In this document: one piece after another, positions 17,627-27,400 of the stretch
How positions within the stretch are numbered: the first letter of the stretch is position 1
Layout: each line of letters starts with the position of its first letter
Assembly: GCA_903871875.1 (NCBI GenBank)
Contig: CAIQIR010000053.1
Location: 1-53,691 of the forward strand
Direction of reading: 5' to 3'
DNA length: 53,691 bases
From: an uncultured Schlesneria sp.
GTDB lineage: Bacteria; Planctomycetota; Planctomycetia; Planctomycetales; Planctomycetaceae
Notes under the pieces: generated by a model
Seen by the model: only the letters and a program-made list of their open reading frames with translations
What the model was told of the DNA's origin: nothing
Database searches by the model: none
Program-made: the position numbers and the translations under genes

Positions 17627-20176
17627 TTACTCTCTCGTCAGGGCTTCATCTAAGTTCATCATCAGCCGGCAGACAGCAGACAAAGCGGCATGTTCTGTCA
17701 GATCGAGTGATTCGTCTCGCTTCGAGGCTCCGACCGTCAGCAGCGAATTTGCTGCTTCTGTGTCGCGTCGATAAATCTCGGCTTGGCGTTCGTAGGCTCG
17801 CCGTAAGAATTTCAGATCAGACTCGGTGATCGGTCGACAAAGAACTCGGCGGAAAGCGTACGTTAAACTCGCATCAAGATTTGGCGATGATTTCAATGCG
17901 CGTTCGGCCAGCAATCTGGCGGCCTCGACCCAAGTGGGATCGTTCAGCGTCGTCAGCGCGTGTAGAGGCGTACTGGTCGGCGTCAATCGAACTCGACAAG
18001 TCTGACGATTGGCGGCATCGAAAATATTGGCTGGTCCCACGGTCCGACGCCAAAATGTGTACAGGCTGCGACGATAGAGATCGGTTCCGGACGATTGCGG
18101 ATACGAGAAGTCGCGTTCCTTCGTGATCGCCAATGATTCCCAAATGCCATCCGGTTGATAGGGGTAAACAGGCGCTCCACCCACGCGGTCGTTCAGCACT
18201 CCTGAGGCCGCCAGAGCCCAGTCGCGGAGCAACATGGCCGGCATGCGGAACCGGCTGGCCCGGGCCTGCAGACGGTTCTCTGGATCATGGGCTCGCAAGG
18301 TCTCTGTGACGCGACTTGATTGCCGATAGGTTGCGCTTGTGACAATCAGCCGGTGTATCTCTTTCATGCTCCAACCGTTTTCACGGAAATTGACCGCGAG
18401 CCAATCCAGCAGCGGGCCATGTAGTGGATATTCGCTTTGCACGCCAAAATCTTCTGCCGTCTTGACCAGTCCCAAACCAAAAAAATGTTGCCACATCCGG
18501 TTGACCTGGACGCGAGCGGTCAAAGGATGATTGGAGGCCACCAGCCATTGGGCAAACCCCAACCGATTGCTCGGGGCTCCTTCGGGGAGGGGAGGCAAGA
18601 CCGCTGGTGTGGAAAAGGCGACCTTTTCTTTCGGCTTCAGGTATTCACCCCGATCAAGAATCGAGGTCTCGCGAACTTGTTCATCACTCATGATCATGGG
18701 GCGAGGAATCTGATCACCGCGGTAGTCAGCCAATTGTCTTCGAACTCCTTCGACTTGGCCAAAGACGGGATATTTCTCGGTCAGCGCCGGACGAACCTGT
18801 TTGTTAAAGAGATTGCGCAGTTCGGTTTCCAAAGCCTTTTTTTCGTCGTCTGACCGATCCTTTTCCTCTTTTTGCAAAATCGCCACGGCATTCGCCGCCA
18901 ATCCACTGATATCCGCCGGAGTACTGTCCGCAGTAATCCCCAACCGCCAACCTTCGAAGGCCGCGTTGGCGAGTGGAGTCGCTTCGTCATCCAGTTGCTT
19001 GATCTGGGCTTCGAATTCGGCGATTCGTTTGTTGTTATCCTCGGTGGGAAGTTCCAGAAACGGTGCCGCCACACGAATGCGGCTGGACATTCGTTGTGGA
19101 GTGCCGCTTTCCGGCACGCGGTTGAAGGCATCGAGCAATCCGTAGTAGTCGCGCATCGTCAGGGGGTCATATTTATGATCGTGACATTGCGAACAGGCCA
19201 TGGTCAGCCCCAGCCACGTCGTTGCGGTGGTGTCGACTCGATCGAAGAGATTCACGAATCGTTGTTCCTCTGCGATTGCACCTCCTTCGCCGTTCAGCAG
19301 ATGATTGCGGTTGAACCCCGAGGCAATCTTCTGATCGGTGGTGGCATTGGGCAGCAAATCGCCGGCCAATTGCCAGATAGTGAATTGATCAAACGGCAGG
19401 TCTTCGTTGAACGCCCGCACGACCCAATCACGCCACATCCACTGCCAGGTATCTCCGTCTTGCTGAAAACCGTTGCTGTCTGCATATCTCGCGGCGTCGA
19501 GCCAAGGGAGCGCTATTCGCTCGCCGTAATGGGGACTCTTTAGCAATCGCTCGACCAATTTGTCATACGCCTGGGGATCTGGATCAGCCAAGAATGCGTC
19601 GACTTCTTCGGGCTGTGGAGGTAAGCCCACCAGGTCAATCGAAAGCCTCCGAATCAACGTCGCTCGGTCTGCTTCGGGTGACGGTGACAATCCGACTTCT
19701 TCCAATTTGGCCAGTATGAAATGATCGATCGGATTGCGTGGCCATTTTGTTGCCTGCACGGTGGGCTCTGGCGGCCGTTGTGGGGTGACAAACGCCCAGT
19801 GCGTTTGATAGTCAGCCCCTTCCGAGATCCATTGCTGTAATCGCCGTTTTTGCTCTGGCGAAAGTCGACGGTTCGACTTTGGTGGCGGCATCAACTCGTC
19901 TGGATTGTCAGAGAGAATTCGTTGAACGAGAGTGCTCTTGTCTGGATCGTTTGGCACGATCGCACCGGCTTTGATCGCCGCGTCACGGACATGCAGGCGC
20001 AAATCAGCTTGTCGCTTATTGGCATCCTGACCATGACAATAGAAACAGTTCTCGGAAAGAATGGGCCGGATGTCGCGGTTGAAATTGAGCGGTTCCGCAG
20101 CGGAGGTCGAAACGCACGATAAAACCAGACTCAAGCTGATGAGGATTCTTTTCCAGCGATTCTCAACCAATGGCAT
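17627..20176 (-). CDS. PSD1 / planctomycete cytochrome c domain protein (PSCyt1-DUF1549-DUF1553)
   Basis: An 849-residue exported protein. After a signal peptide comes a planctomycete cytochrome c domain with haem motif CFYCH (44-48). A DUF1549 region follows (PIDHFILAKLEEVGLSPSPE, LPWLDAARYADSNGFQQD) with a second motif CSQCH (328-332) in CHDHKYDP, and then DUF1553 (NRLGFAQWLVASNHPLTARV, VNRMWQHFFGLGLVKT, FGVQSEYP). The start is ATG 20176, preceded by GGAG; an upstream ATG at 20209 lacks a site and lies outside the signal peptide. It is first in the two-gene operon with DUF1501. The haem motifs imply electron transfer in the periplasm, but the reaction is not known for this family. Confidence 0.9.
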   Translation of the reverse strand: MPLVENRWKRILISLSLVLSCVSTSAAEPLNFNRDIRPILSENCFYCHGQDANKRQADLRLHVRDAAIKAGAIVPNDPDKSTLVQRILSDNPDELMPPPKSNRRLSPEQKRRLQQWISEGADYQTHWAFVTPQRPPEPTVQATKWPRNPIDHFILAKLEEVGLSPSPEADRATLIRRLSIDLVGLPPQPEEVDAFLADPDPQAYDKLVERLLKSPHYGERIALPWLDAARYADSNGFQQDGDTWQWMWRDWVVRAFNEDLPFDQFTIWQLAGDLLPNATTDQKIASGFNRNHLLNGEGGAIAEEQRFVNLFDRVDTTATTWLGLTMACSQCHDHKYDPLTMRDYYGLLDAFNRVPESGTPQRMSSRIRVAAPFLELPTEDNNKRIAEFEAQIKQLDDEATPLANAAFEGWRLGITADSTPADISGLAANAVAILQKEEKDRSDDEKKALETELRNLFNKQVRPALTEKYPVFGQVEGVRRQLADYRGDQIPRPMIMSDEQVRETSILDRGEYLKPKEKVAFSTPAVLPPLPEGAPSNRLGFAQWLVASNHPLTARVQVNRMWQHFFGLGLVKTAEDFGVQSEYPLHGPLLDWLAVNFRENGWSMKEIHRLIVTSATYRQSSRVTETLRAHDPENRLQARASRFRMPAMLLRDWALAASGVLNDRVGGAPVYPYQPDGIWESLAITKERDFSYPQSSGTDLYRRSLYTFWRRTVGPANIFDAANRQTCRVRLTPTSTPLHALTTLNDPTWVEAARLLAERALKSSPNLDASLTYAFRRVLCRPITESDLKFLRRAYERQAEIYRRDTEAANSLLTVGASKRDESLDLTEHAALSAVCRLMMNLDEALTRE

Positions 20177-20558
20177 CAGCACTCTCCGGCGGTCACGAAC
20201 GTCGAGCACGTTTCCGGCGTGCTTTGTAGAGAACCTGATTGTAACCCATTGGATGGCCGTCGTGAACGAGGTTTTTGAAGTTGCCCGTTTCGCACGAGAC
20301 TTTGGCTAGACAGGCATGCATTCGTAAAACAAAAACATCGTTCACCACAAACCGCCGAATCGGTCGCCGTGAACGATGTTTTGGGAGAATGCGATTCAGC
20401 TCATGCATCGGTTTCAAGTGAAGCTCTTAAGACGCATTCACCACTTCTTGCAGATTTCCGTAAACAGAAATCCGGTGGCATCCGTCACCGAACCGAGAGG
20501 CTGAGGCCGGCAGGTGCGCTCAGTCGAAGCTCAGCCCTCGTTACGGTGACGAAATATG
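20177..20558. other. Intergenic region with a strong hairpin and secondary structure
   Basis: No gene is seen. The region holds the strong palindromic hairpin at 20332-20382 and, nearer the secreted-protein stop, smaller inverted repeats (GATTTC/GAAATC around 20453-20474 and GGCTGAG/CTCAGCC around 20500-20540). It separates two minus-strand transcription units. Confidence 0.45.
20332..20382 (-). terminator. Intrinsic terminator with perfect 14-bp stem
   Basis: AAAACATCGTTCAC (20332-20345) and GTGAACGATGTTTT (20369-20382) are perfect reverse complements around a 23-base loop that itself contains ACCG/CGGT. On the minus strand the stem runs into TTTT, a further T and then GTTTT, as an intrinsic terminator should. 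It would end the transcript of the secreted-protein gene at 20559-21008, before the DUF1549/DUF1501 operon. Confidence 0.75.
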
Positions 20559-21008
20559 TCACATTCCGGAATCAACATTCGTAATTCCGCCTTGTTCCTG
20601 AGGTGCTGTCGGAGTTGCTGGTGCCACAATCGGAGCTGCCTGTGTGGTTGGTGTGGCTGGCGCAGCGGGGGCTACGGGCGGAGCCGGAGCGGCAGCGGGA
20701 TTTGGCGCTGGATTGGCTGGCTGCTGCATTGGTGTTACAGCAGGTGCATAGTCAGGTCGTCCTACCGAATAGGTATCGCCGTTCGTGGTGGTACCATTCG
20801 TCTGTACCCAGTTGCCATTGGTGTAGACACCATTCCCATAAGTGTATGTGGCACCATTGCGATTGTAGGCGTAACCGTTGTATCCATAACCGTAATAACC
20901 TTGTCGCCAGCCCCGGCAACGATATCTTGCCTCGGCGTCCCCACCACTGGCGACGATACCGACGACCGCCAATAACAAACTCGCGAAAAGCAGTCGATTA
21001 CGTGTCAT
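20559..21008 (-). CDS. Small secreted Gly/Tyr/Asn-rich protein, paralog of the gene at 546-1058
   Basis: A 149-residue exported protein of unknown function. A signal peptide (MTRNRLLFASLLLAVVGIVA, cleavage near DAEA) is followed by RYRCRGWRQGYYGYGYNGYA, a NGNWVQTNGTTTNGDTYSVGR segment and a C-terminal half of Pro/Ala/Thr repeats that is probably disordered. AAAGGA stands ten bases before the ATG. The protein is clearly related to the plus-strand one at 546-1058: same signal peptide, same RCR..GWRQGY block, same VGRP.YA block. It sits next to another Tyr/Gly-rich secreted protein, suggesting a small cluster of envelope or matrix proteins. Confidence 0.7.
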   Translation of the reverse strand: MTRNRLLFASLLLAVVGIVASGGDAEARYRCRGWRQGYYGYGYNGYAYNRNGATYTYGNGVYTNGNWVQTNGTTTNGDTYSVGRPDYAPAVTPMQQPANPAPNPAAAPAPPVAPAAPATPTTQAAPIVAPATPTAPQEQGGITNVDSGM

Positions 21009-21139
21009 TTTTGATCGTCCTTTCTGCTCTGGTTTCTCATTTCAATTGCCTGGTGGAAAAACTCTTCCAACGCAGGTTTGCAAGTTCCGATTGGAATCGG
21101 CGAAACACCAAGCTCCGACCGATCCGCGAGGAACGGAAA

Positions 21140-21433
21140 TCAGTAGACATAGACCGGTTGATAGCCGCTCACCCAATAGTTCGTTGTCGCCGGATAGCCA
21201 TTGTAGGCATTCGGGTAGACGTAAGGGGCGCGATAAATGGTCGGTCCATAGATGTAAGGTCTGCCGTAGAAACGCGGCCCGCCGTAGTAGTATCCACCGC
21301 CGTACACGCCTCCATAAGAAACCGGAGGAACGTAGTAGCCGCGCACGCGATACCCTCGATACGCTGCTGCGGGACTTGCTGGCACCAGCAGCGCCATGAT
21401 GACCAGTGCGGAGAGAAGAAGTTTCTTCATCAT
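21140..21433 (-). CDS. Small secreted Tyr/Gly/Pro-rich protein
   Basis: A 97-residue protein starting MMKKLLLSALVIMALLVPAS, a clear signal peptide with cleavage near PAAA. The mature part is almost wholly Tyr, Gly, Pro, Arg and Val, with repeated motifs GGVYGGGYYYGG, GRPYIYGP and PYVYPNAY. The start is the first of two adjacent ATGs, seven bases from AAAGGA; a start at 21454 lacks a site. No enzyme motif is present. Such Tyr/Gly-rich peptides can self-associate through aromatic residues, so a structural extracellular role is plausible but unproven. It is same-strand with its two neighbours and about 130 bases from each. Confidence 0.65.
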   Translation of the reverse strand: MMKKLLLSALVIMALLVPASPAAAYRGYRVRGYYVPPVSYGGVYGGGYYYGGPRFYGRPYIYGPTIYRAPYVYPNAYNGYPATTNYWVSGYQPVYVY

Positions 21434-21559
21434 GATGTTTTCCTTTCGTCTCATGGTTCAAGGCGTCGACAGGAGGTATGCGGATCGCACCAACTTGAAT
21501 GCCCCCTCCTGGACCGATGAACAAAGTTCTTCAAGAACCGTCGGCGACGAGAAGCAACT

Positions 21560-21853
21560 TCAATGGGCTGTTTCGACGCGACGCCGGGGTCCGGTTCGTC
21601 TGAGGTCTTTCTTGCTGATTTTGATCGATCGTACTGTTGGAAAGTGTCTCATTGGGACGTTCTCAAATTCTGAGTGAATTTCCGTCGATGACAGTTCCGC
21701 CTGGATGTTGTCCCAATCTTGTACTAGCGCCTCTAAATCGTCGTCTGTCACGGGCGATTCATCGTTCACCAGGGTGAACCCGAGACGACTGATCAAATGG
21801 CAGTCGTCACCAGTTGCCTTGGCGATTGCTCGATTCAGATGGGCTTGAATCAT
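21560..21853 (-). CDS. Conserved-looking small hypothetical protein
   Basis: A 97-residue soluble protein starting MIQAHLNRAIAKATGDD, with an acidic middle (DESPVTDDDLEALVQDWDNI) and a basic C-terminus (KISKKDLRRTGPRRR). AAGGA eight bases before the ATG and the well-balanced composition support a real gene. There is no signal peptide or membrane segment. I believe similar short proteins with an HLNRA..ATG start occur in other planctomycetes, but this is from memory and needs a search. The function is unknown. It may share a transcript with the small secreted proteins downstream. Confidence 0.6.
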   Translation of the reverse strand: MIQAHLNRAIAKATGDDCHLISRLGFTLVNDESPVTDDDLEALVQDWDNIQAELSSTEIHSEFENVPMRHFPTVRSIKISKKDLRRTGPRRRVETAH

Positions 21854-22267
21854 TTGTGTTTTCCTTAAAACTCGAATGGCAGTGCGTTGGTCTTATTTGT
21901 GGTAATGGTGGTCGTAAGAGCGGCATTCAGCGGCCACGACCTGGTTGCGAACCAGGATTGTCGAGTGATTGACCAGGCCTTGTGCCGTCAAATAACTGCT
22001 CATCAATTCAAGCAATGGGCGTACCAATGCACGAATCGCTCGTACGGATCACCCGTGTGACTCAACTTCCCTTTGAAAAAAGGCTTAAGTCCAGCCAACC
22101 TTGGGATTGAATGGCAGTGGATGTATTGCGCGAACTTGACGGCTGGTCAGTCACGATGCGCGACCGCCGGTCAAAACCGAATGGAACTTGCAGAAATTGA
22201 TACGTTTAATCCGGGCAAGAAGCGGACGTGGAGGTTTTTGGCGACCGGGAAGGGGCAAGAGACAAAA
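21854..22267. other. Intergenic stretch, no feature seen
   Basis: About 410 bases between two minus-strand genes. I see no convincing open frame, no T-run hairpin and no RNA gene. The promoter of the small hypothetical gene at 21560-21853 should be here. Confidence 0.35.
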
Positions 22268-23743
22268 TCAGACGCTGGCCGGCTTCCGGCTGGCCAAAAG
22301 TTCTTCCAATGTCGCCAGATCTACCGGTTTGACTAAGTGGCGATCAAATCCTGCTTCGGTCGAACGGCTGCGATCCTCCTCTTGTCCCCAGCCCGTCAAG
22401 GCTGCGATCAGGATCGATTGCCCCCCGGGCTGCTCACGGATTCGTCGGCAGACTTCGTACCCGTTGAGCTTTGGCATGCCGATATCGAGAAGAATGATCT
22501 CAGGATGATAGGTTGCCGCCGCTTTCACCGCTCCCAGTCCGTCATAGGCGACTTCCGTATCATGGCCCATGAGTTTCAGCATCAGGGACAGTGTCCGGGC
22601 GCTGTCACGATTGTCATCGACCACGAGGACACGCTTGGGATCTGACCGGTGCAGGTCGCCGTTTTGATGTGATTCCATGGTTGGTTCGGATGACGGGATC
22701 TGGACGGTGGGCAGGCGAACGATGAATTCGCTGCCATGACCGAGTCCGTCACTTTGTGCTTCCACCGTTCCCTCGTGCATCTCAACCAGCCTTTTGACGA
22801 GTGTCAGCCCGATTCCAAGTCCCCCGTGGGATCGATCGAGTGCGCGATCGACTTGGGTGAACAGGTCGAACACCGATTCAAGCATTTGGCGAGGTATGCC
22901 GATCCCCGTGTCTCGCACGCGGATCACGGCCGTGTTACCCTCTTGTGATGTGCTGAGCCAAATCTGACCGCCGGAGTTTGTGTATTTGGCCGCATTGTTC
23001 AGCAAATTGGTCAGAACCTGTGTCAGGCGAATCAAATCGCCGGCAATCCAAATCGGTTGAGAGGCGAGCAAAAAGTGAAGCGCGTGATTGCGGGCGTCGA
23101 TTTCCGGTTGACTTGCCTCTAACGCTCGTTCAACGACTGTCGTTAGTTCGATCGTTTCGCGTTGCAGATGAATTTTGTCGCGAGTGATTCGCGCGACATC
23201 CAACAAATCGTCCACCAGTCGGACCATCTGGACGACCTGTCTGTCGATGACTTCACAGGCCCATTTCACGTCGGGCTCGTCAGACGCATGATGTTCTAAC
23301 AATTGTGACGCATTGCGAATTGGCGCGAGGGGGTTCCGAAGTTCGTGCGCCAGCATCGACAAGAAATCGTTTTTCTGCCGGTCGGCGAATCGGATTTCTT
23401 CGTGTAACAGAGCATTATCGAGAGCAATCGCAGCGCGGGAGGAAAACGCTTCGGCCAGTGCGAGGTCATTGGTGCCAAACGTTCGCGACGACGATTCCAC
23501 TGATAAGGCCAGCACCGCAAATGTGCGTTCCCTCGCTTGAAGCGGAAGGACAACCCCCGTCGGGCTCGAGTTTCCCGACTCTGATTTGATCAATTCGCGA
23601 CCGGCATGGACCATGACGCGGTCAATCGGGCCTTTAATGGCGATCGGGAGCGAATCGGAATCATCGAATTCGCTGAACATCAGTTGATCGTCAGCGCCGA
23701 CCTTGGCAACGAGAAGCCGCTGCTTCCCCCCCCACGATCGCAC
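22268..23743 (-). CDS. C-terminal part of a frameshifted hybrid histidine kinase (GAF end-HisKA-HATPase-REC)
   Basis: This 491-codon frame carries the end of a GAF-like domain (RLLVAKVGADDQLMFSEFDD), a HisKA box (MLAHELRNPLAPIRNASQLL) and an HATPase domain (N box TNLLNNAAKYTNSGG, DTGIGIP, GGLGIGLTLVKRLVEMHEG). A C-terminal receiver follows (VLVVDDNRDSART, phospho-acceptor in IILLDIGMP). Its apparent GTG start is an artefact: the frame continues that of the upstream receiver protein after a run of eight G (coding strand, 23726-23733). Removing one G joins the two into a 689-residue REC-GAF-HisKA-HATPase-REC protein. It lies just downstream of the poly-HAMP kinase on the same strand and probably shares its operon and pathway. 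Confidence 0.8.
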   Translation of the reverse strand: MRSWGGKQRLLVAKVGADDQLMFSEFDDSDSLPIAIKGPIDRVMVHAGRELIKSESGNSSPTGVVLPLQARERTFAVLALSVESSSRTFGTNDLALAEAFSSRAAIALDNALLHEEIRFADRQKNDFLSMLAHELRNPLAPIRNASQLLEHHASDEPDVKWACEVIDRQVVQMVRLVDDLLDVARITRDKIHLQRETIELTTVVERALEASQPEIDARNHALHFLLASQPIWIAGDLIRLTQVLTNLLNNAAKYTNSGGQIWLSTSQEGNTAVIRVRDTGIGIPRQMLESVFDLFTQVDRALDRSHGGLGIGLTLVKRLVEMHEGTVEAQSDGLGHGSEFIVRLPTVQIPSSEPTMESHQNGDLHRSDPKRVLVVDDNRDSARTLSLMLKLMGHDTEVAYDGLGAVKAAATYHPEIILLDIGMPKLNGYEVCRRIREQPGGQSILIAALTGWGQEEDRSRSTEAGFDRHLVKPVDLATLEELLASRKPASV

Positions 23744-24338
23744 TTAATTTAAGAATACTGGTGTCCGCCAAAAGTGGTACCGGAAGCTGAACGATATCTC
23801 TCGCCGTCGCTTCGATATCGAGGGAGCGCCCCAAGACCGCACCGGCATCGGCGAGGAATGACAGGCGACGATTGGACTCTTCGGTTGCCGCTTGCTTGGC
23901 TCGATCTTCTGCCTGCTGCGCCATTTGTCGACGCATCTCGAAGAGATCAACGAAGACACGGACCTTCGCGCGCAAGATCCCAGGGACCACCGGGGTGGGC
24001 AAATAGTCCACGGCCCCAGTTGCATATCCCTGGGCTGTTCGCACTTCATCCGCAAATGCCGTCAAGAAAATGATCGGTGTCGAGGCGGATCGTTTTCGTT
24101 GGCGGATCAAACGAGCTGTCTCAAACCCGTCCATTTCCGGCATATTCACGTCGAGCAAGATGACGGCAAAATCCTGTTGCAGGATTTGCTTGAGGGCTTC
24201 GGCTCCCGATCGGACGGAGACGATTTTTGGCCCTAACCCATCTAACATGGCCTCGTATGCAAGGTGCTTTTCGGGAAGATCATCGACGACCAAGATACTT
24301 GTCTGACCGGCATCTCGGATCTCACCGGCGCCATTCAT
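23691..24338 (-). CDS. N-terminal part of a frameshifted hybrid histidine kinase (REC-GAF start)
   Basis: A 215-codon frame with a receiver domain: SILVVDDLPEKHLAYEAML, phospho-acceptor Asp in ILLDVNMPEMDG, and a T..K pair in FLTAFADE. A short helical linker (FEMRRQMAQQAEDRAKQ) and the beginning of a GAF-like domain (RLSFLADAGAVLGRSLD) follow. About 13 residues after an eight-G run (23726-23733) it stops out of frame (EAAASRCQGRR). The receiver-plus-GAF order normally continues into a histidine kinase, which is exactly what the next frame encodes. A sequencing error, a real inactivating frameshift or slippage-dependent expression are all possible. The gene starts 78 bases after the poly-HAMP kinase stop. 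Confidence 0.8.
   Translation of the reverse strand: MNGAGEIRDAGQTSILVVDDLPEKHLAYEAMLDGLGPKIVSVRSGAEALKQILQQDFAVILLDVNMPEMDGFETARLIRQRKRSASTPIIFLTAFADEVRTAQGYATGAVDYLPTPVVPGILRAKVRVFVDLFEMRRQMAQQAEDRAKQAATEESNRRLSFLADAGAVLGRSLDIEATARDIVQLPVPLLADTSILKLSAIVGGEAAASRCQGRR
23726..23733 (-). repeat. Homopolymer run at a frameshift (eight G on the coding strand)
   Basis: Eight consecutive C on the plus strand lie inside the hybrid kinase gene. Seven would restore one frame reading SAIVGGKQRLLVAKVG; eight shift it to a stop. Long G runs are prone both to sequencing error and to polymerase slippage, including phase variation. Confidence 0.85.
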
Positions 24339-24416
24339 TCATTTGACCTTACAGGGGTTTCGCGAACTCGTGACACGAATCTGGTCGTCTCAAATCGGTA
24401 CAGGTGCTCATCCCTA

Positions 24417-27400
24417 TTAACGACGCAACCACGCCCGCAGAACCGCCAGCATTCGTTCGGGGTCAACTGGCTTGGATAAATAATCCCAGGCACCTGCCTC
24501 GATGCATTTTTCTCGATCGCCCTTCATGGCTTTGGCGGTGACCGCGACGATCGGCAAATTCTTCAATCGAGGAATCTTACGGATCTCGCGCATCGTCTCC
24601 ATGCCATCCATTTCGGGCATCATAATATCCATTAGTACAATGTCGATGGCGTCGTCCTCTCCCAGCATCTTGATCGCATCGCGACCGTTGTCCGCTGACA
24701 GAATCACCATATTGTGTTCTTCCAGAACCGTCGACAGTGCGAAAATATTTCGCATGTCATCGTCGACGATTAAGACTTTCTTTCCATCGAGGATGGAATC
24801 GGAATGGTGCAGTTCTTCAAGCATCTGCTGTTGTGATTCGGGCAGACGAGCGACGTTGCGGTGCAGAATCAATGCGACCTGGTCTTGCAGCCGATCGATC
24901 GAATGCGACCGATGAATCACGCATGAGTGTGACAGCCGCTTCCATGAGGCGTCGTCGGGATCAGTCCCGTTGGCGGAATGCACGACGAGCGGCAGTCGCA
25001 TGCAGACTCCGTCGTTCGATTCCTCTGTTTGAGGAATCAGATCGTCGAGATTGGATGTCGACAACTGGGAATCGACAACCATGCAGTCAATGACATGATC
25101 ACGAAGAAGGGACGCCGCCGCAGAGAAATCGGGGGCTGTCAAGATGTGGACATCCTCGCCAGCGAGTTTTTTGGTGAGCAATTCACGCAGTTCCTCATGC
25201 GGTGCGACGATCAGCACGTTGCGATTCTTGCGTTCGAGGAAATCCGTTACCTTGACCAAGAGTGTGTCCAGCAAATCGCGGCTTTGCAACGGCTTGCCGA
25301 CAAAGGCCAATGCTCCCGATGCGAGTGCCCTGTCGCGAGATTCATCCGTCGATACGACGCAAACTGGAATATGGCGCTTCGCCAAATCACTCTTCAGTCG
25401 ATCGAGAATTCGCCAGCCATCGATATCGGCAAGATGGATATCGAGCGTAATGGCATCGGGTTTATACTCTCGGATCAGCGCCAAACCGGCTGCTCCTCGA
25501 GAACTGACCAGTCCCTTCCAACCTTCTTCCCGGGCTGTATCAAGCAGAAAACGAGCGAACGCCATGTCATTTTCGATGATCAACAGGACGCGGTCGCCGA
25601 GACGTATGTAATCGCGATCGTCGCTGACCTCGTTGGACAAGTGTTCCAGCGGCGGTTCTGTCACCGCAATGGGTATTAAGTGTTCAAGAGCCACGGCGTC
25701 GTCAGATTTAATTCGGTTGTCGATCAATAATCGCAAGGCAGAGGCCGAATCCGCAGCTGGCGGTGGAGGTAATTGTCGATCCGCCTGACTGGATTTGTAG
25801 CTGGTGCGCAGATTGGTATAGATCGTGGGAAGATAGAGAGTAAAGGTGCTTCCCTGACCCGGAATTGACGTCAGTCGAATCTCGCCGCCAAGCAACCGTG
25901 ACAGCTCGCGACTGATCGCCAGACCAAGACCGGTCCCTCCATACTTGCGGCTGGTCGAACCGTCCGCCTGCTGGAAGGCTTCGAAGATAATCTGCTGCTT
26001 GTCGAGCGGGATCCCGATTCCTGTATCAGAAACCGAAAATGCAACGACTTCGGTGGCCCGATTCAGATCCTCGTTATCGGAATTCCAGCCAGAGTCCACT
26101 TTTGCAACCGACAACGAAACTTGCCCTTGCTGGGTGAACTTAAAGGCATTCGACAGCAGATTCTTGATGATCTGTTGCAATCGTTTGGCATCGGTGTACA
26201 TCGAGGTCGGCAAATCAGGGCTGAAGGCGCTCTTGAAGGCCACATTCTTGGCTTCGCCGACGTGTCGGAAGGTTCGCTCGACATAACCGTGCAGTTCGTT
26301 CAGTCGCAGTTCGCTGGCATCGACCAAAACGGTGCCCGATTCGATCTTGGAGAGATCGAGAATATCGTTGATCAGCATCAGCAATTCGTTGCCAGATGAA
26401 TGGATGGTCTTGGCAAACTCGGTCTGCTTGGTGTTCAAGTTTCCTTCTTGGTTCTTGCTTAACTGATCCGACAGAATCAACAGACTATTCAACGGCGTAC
26501 GCAGTTCGTGCGACATGTTCGCGAGGAACTCGGACTTATATTTGGATGTCAGCGCCAGTTGCTTGGCCTTTTCTTCGAGTTCTTGTCGAGCCTGCTCCAC
26601 TTCGCTGTTCTTGCGTTCCACTTCCTGGTTCTGCTGAGCAAGCAAATGGGCTTTTTCTTGTAGTTCTTCGTTCGTCTGCTCCAACTGTTCCTGACGAGCC
26701 TGCAGTTGTTGGGCAAGCGACTGAGACTGCTGCAACAAACCTTCCGTTCGCATATTCGCCTCAATCGTATTGAGCACGATGCCGATCGATTCCGTCAGCT
26801 GTTCGAGCAACGCATGGTGAGTGGGATTGAAGCCTTCGAATGATGCCAGTTCCAACACACCTTTCACTTGCCCTTCGAAAATCAGCGGCAGAACCATGAT
26901 GCTGTGCGGCAATCCTTCGCCCAAACCGGACGAAATCCTCAGATAGCCAGGAGGCGGATTGTCGAGAATCAATTTTTGCTTTTCCAGAGCGCACTGTCCC
27001 ACCATTCCCTGCCCCATGGAAATCCGCTTCCCTAACGTTTCCTTACCCTCGGACGCATAACTACCCAAGAGAGTTAGACAGGGGTCGCGTTCGTCGCTAC
27101 TGTCGAGCACATAGAATTCGGCCCGTCGGGCGGAAACCACAGGGCACAATTCTGATAGCACCATACGACCCACATTCGTCAAGTCACGTTGACCCTGCAG
27201 CATGCGCGAGAACTTGGCCAGATTGGTTTTCAGCCAGTCTTGCTCGTTGTTCTTGATGGTCGTGTCCTTAAGATTGCGAATCATCTCATTGATATTGTCT
27301 TTCAATGCGGCCACTTCACCCTGAGCCTCGACCTTGATCGATCGAGTCAGATCTCCCTTCGTCACCGCAGTGGCGACTTCGGCAATCGCACGTACTTGAG

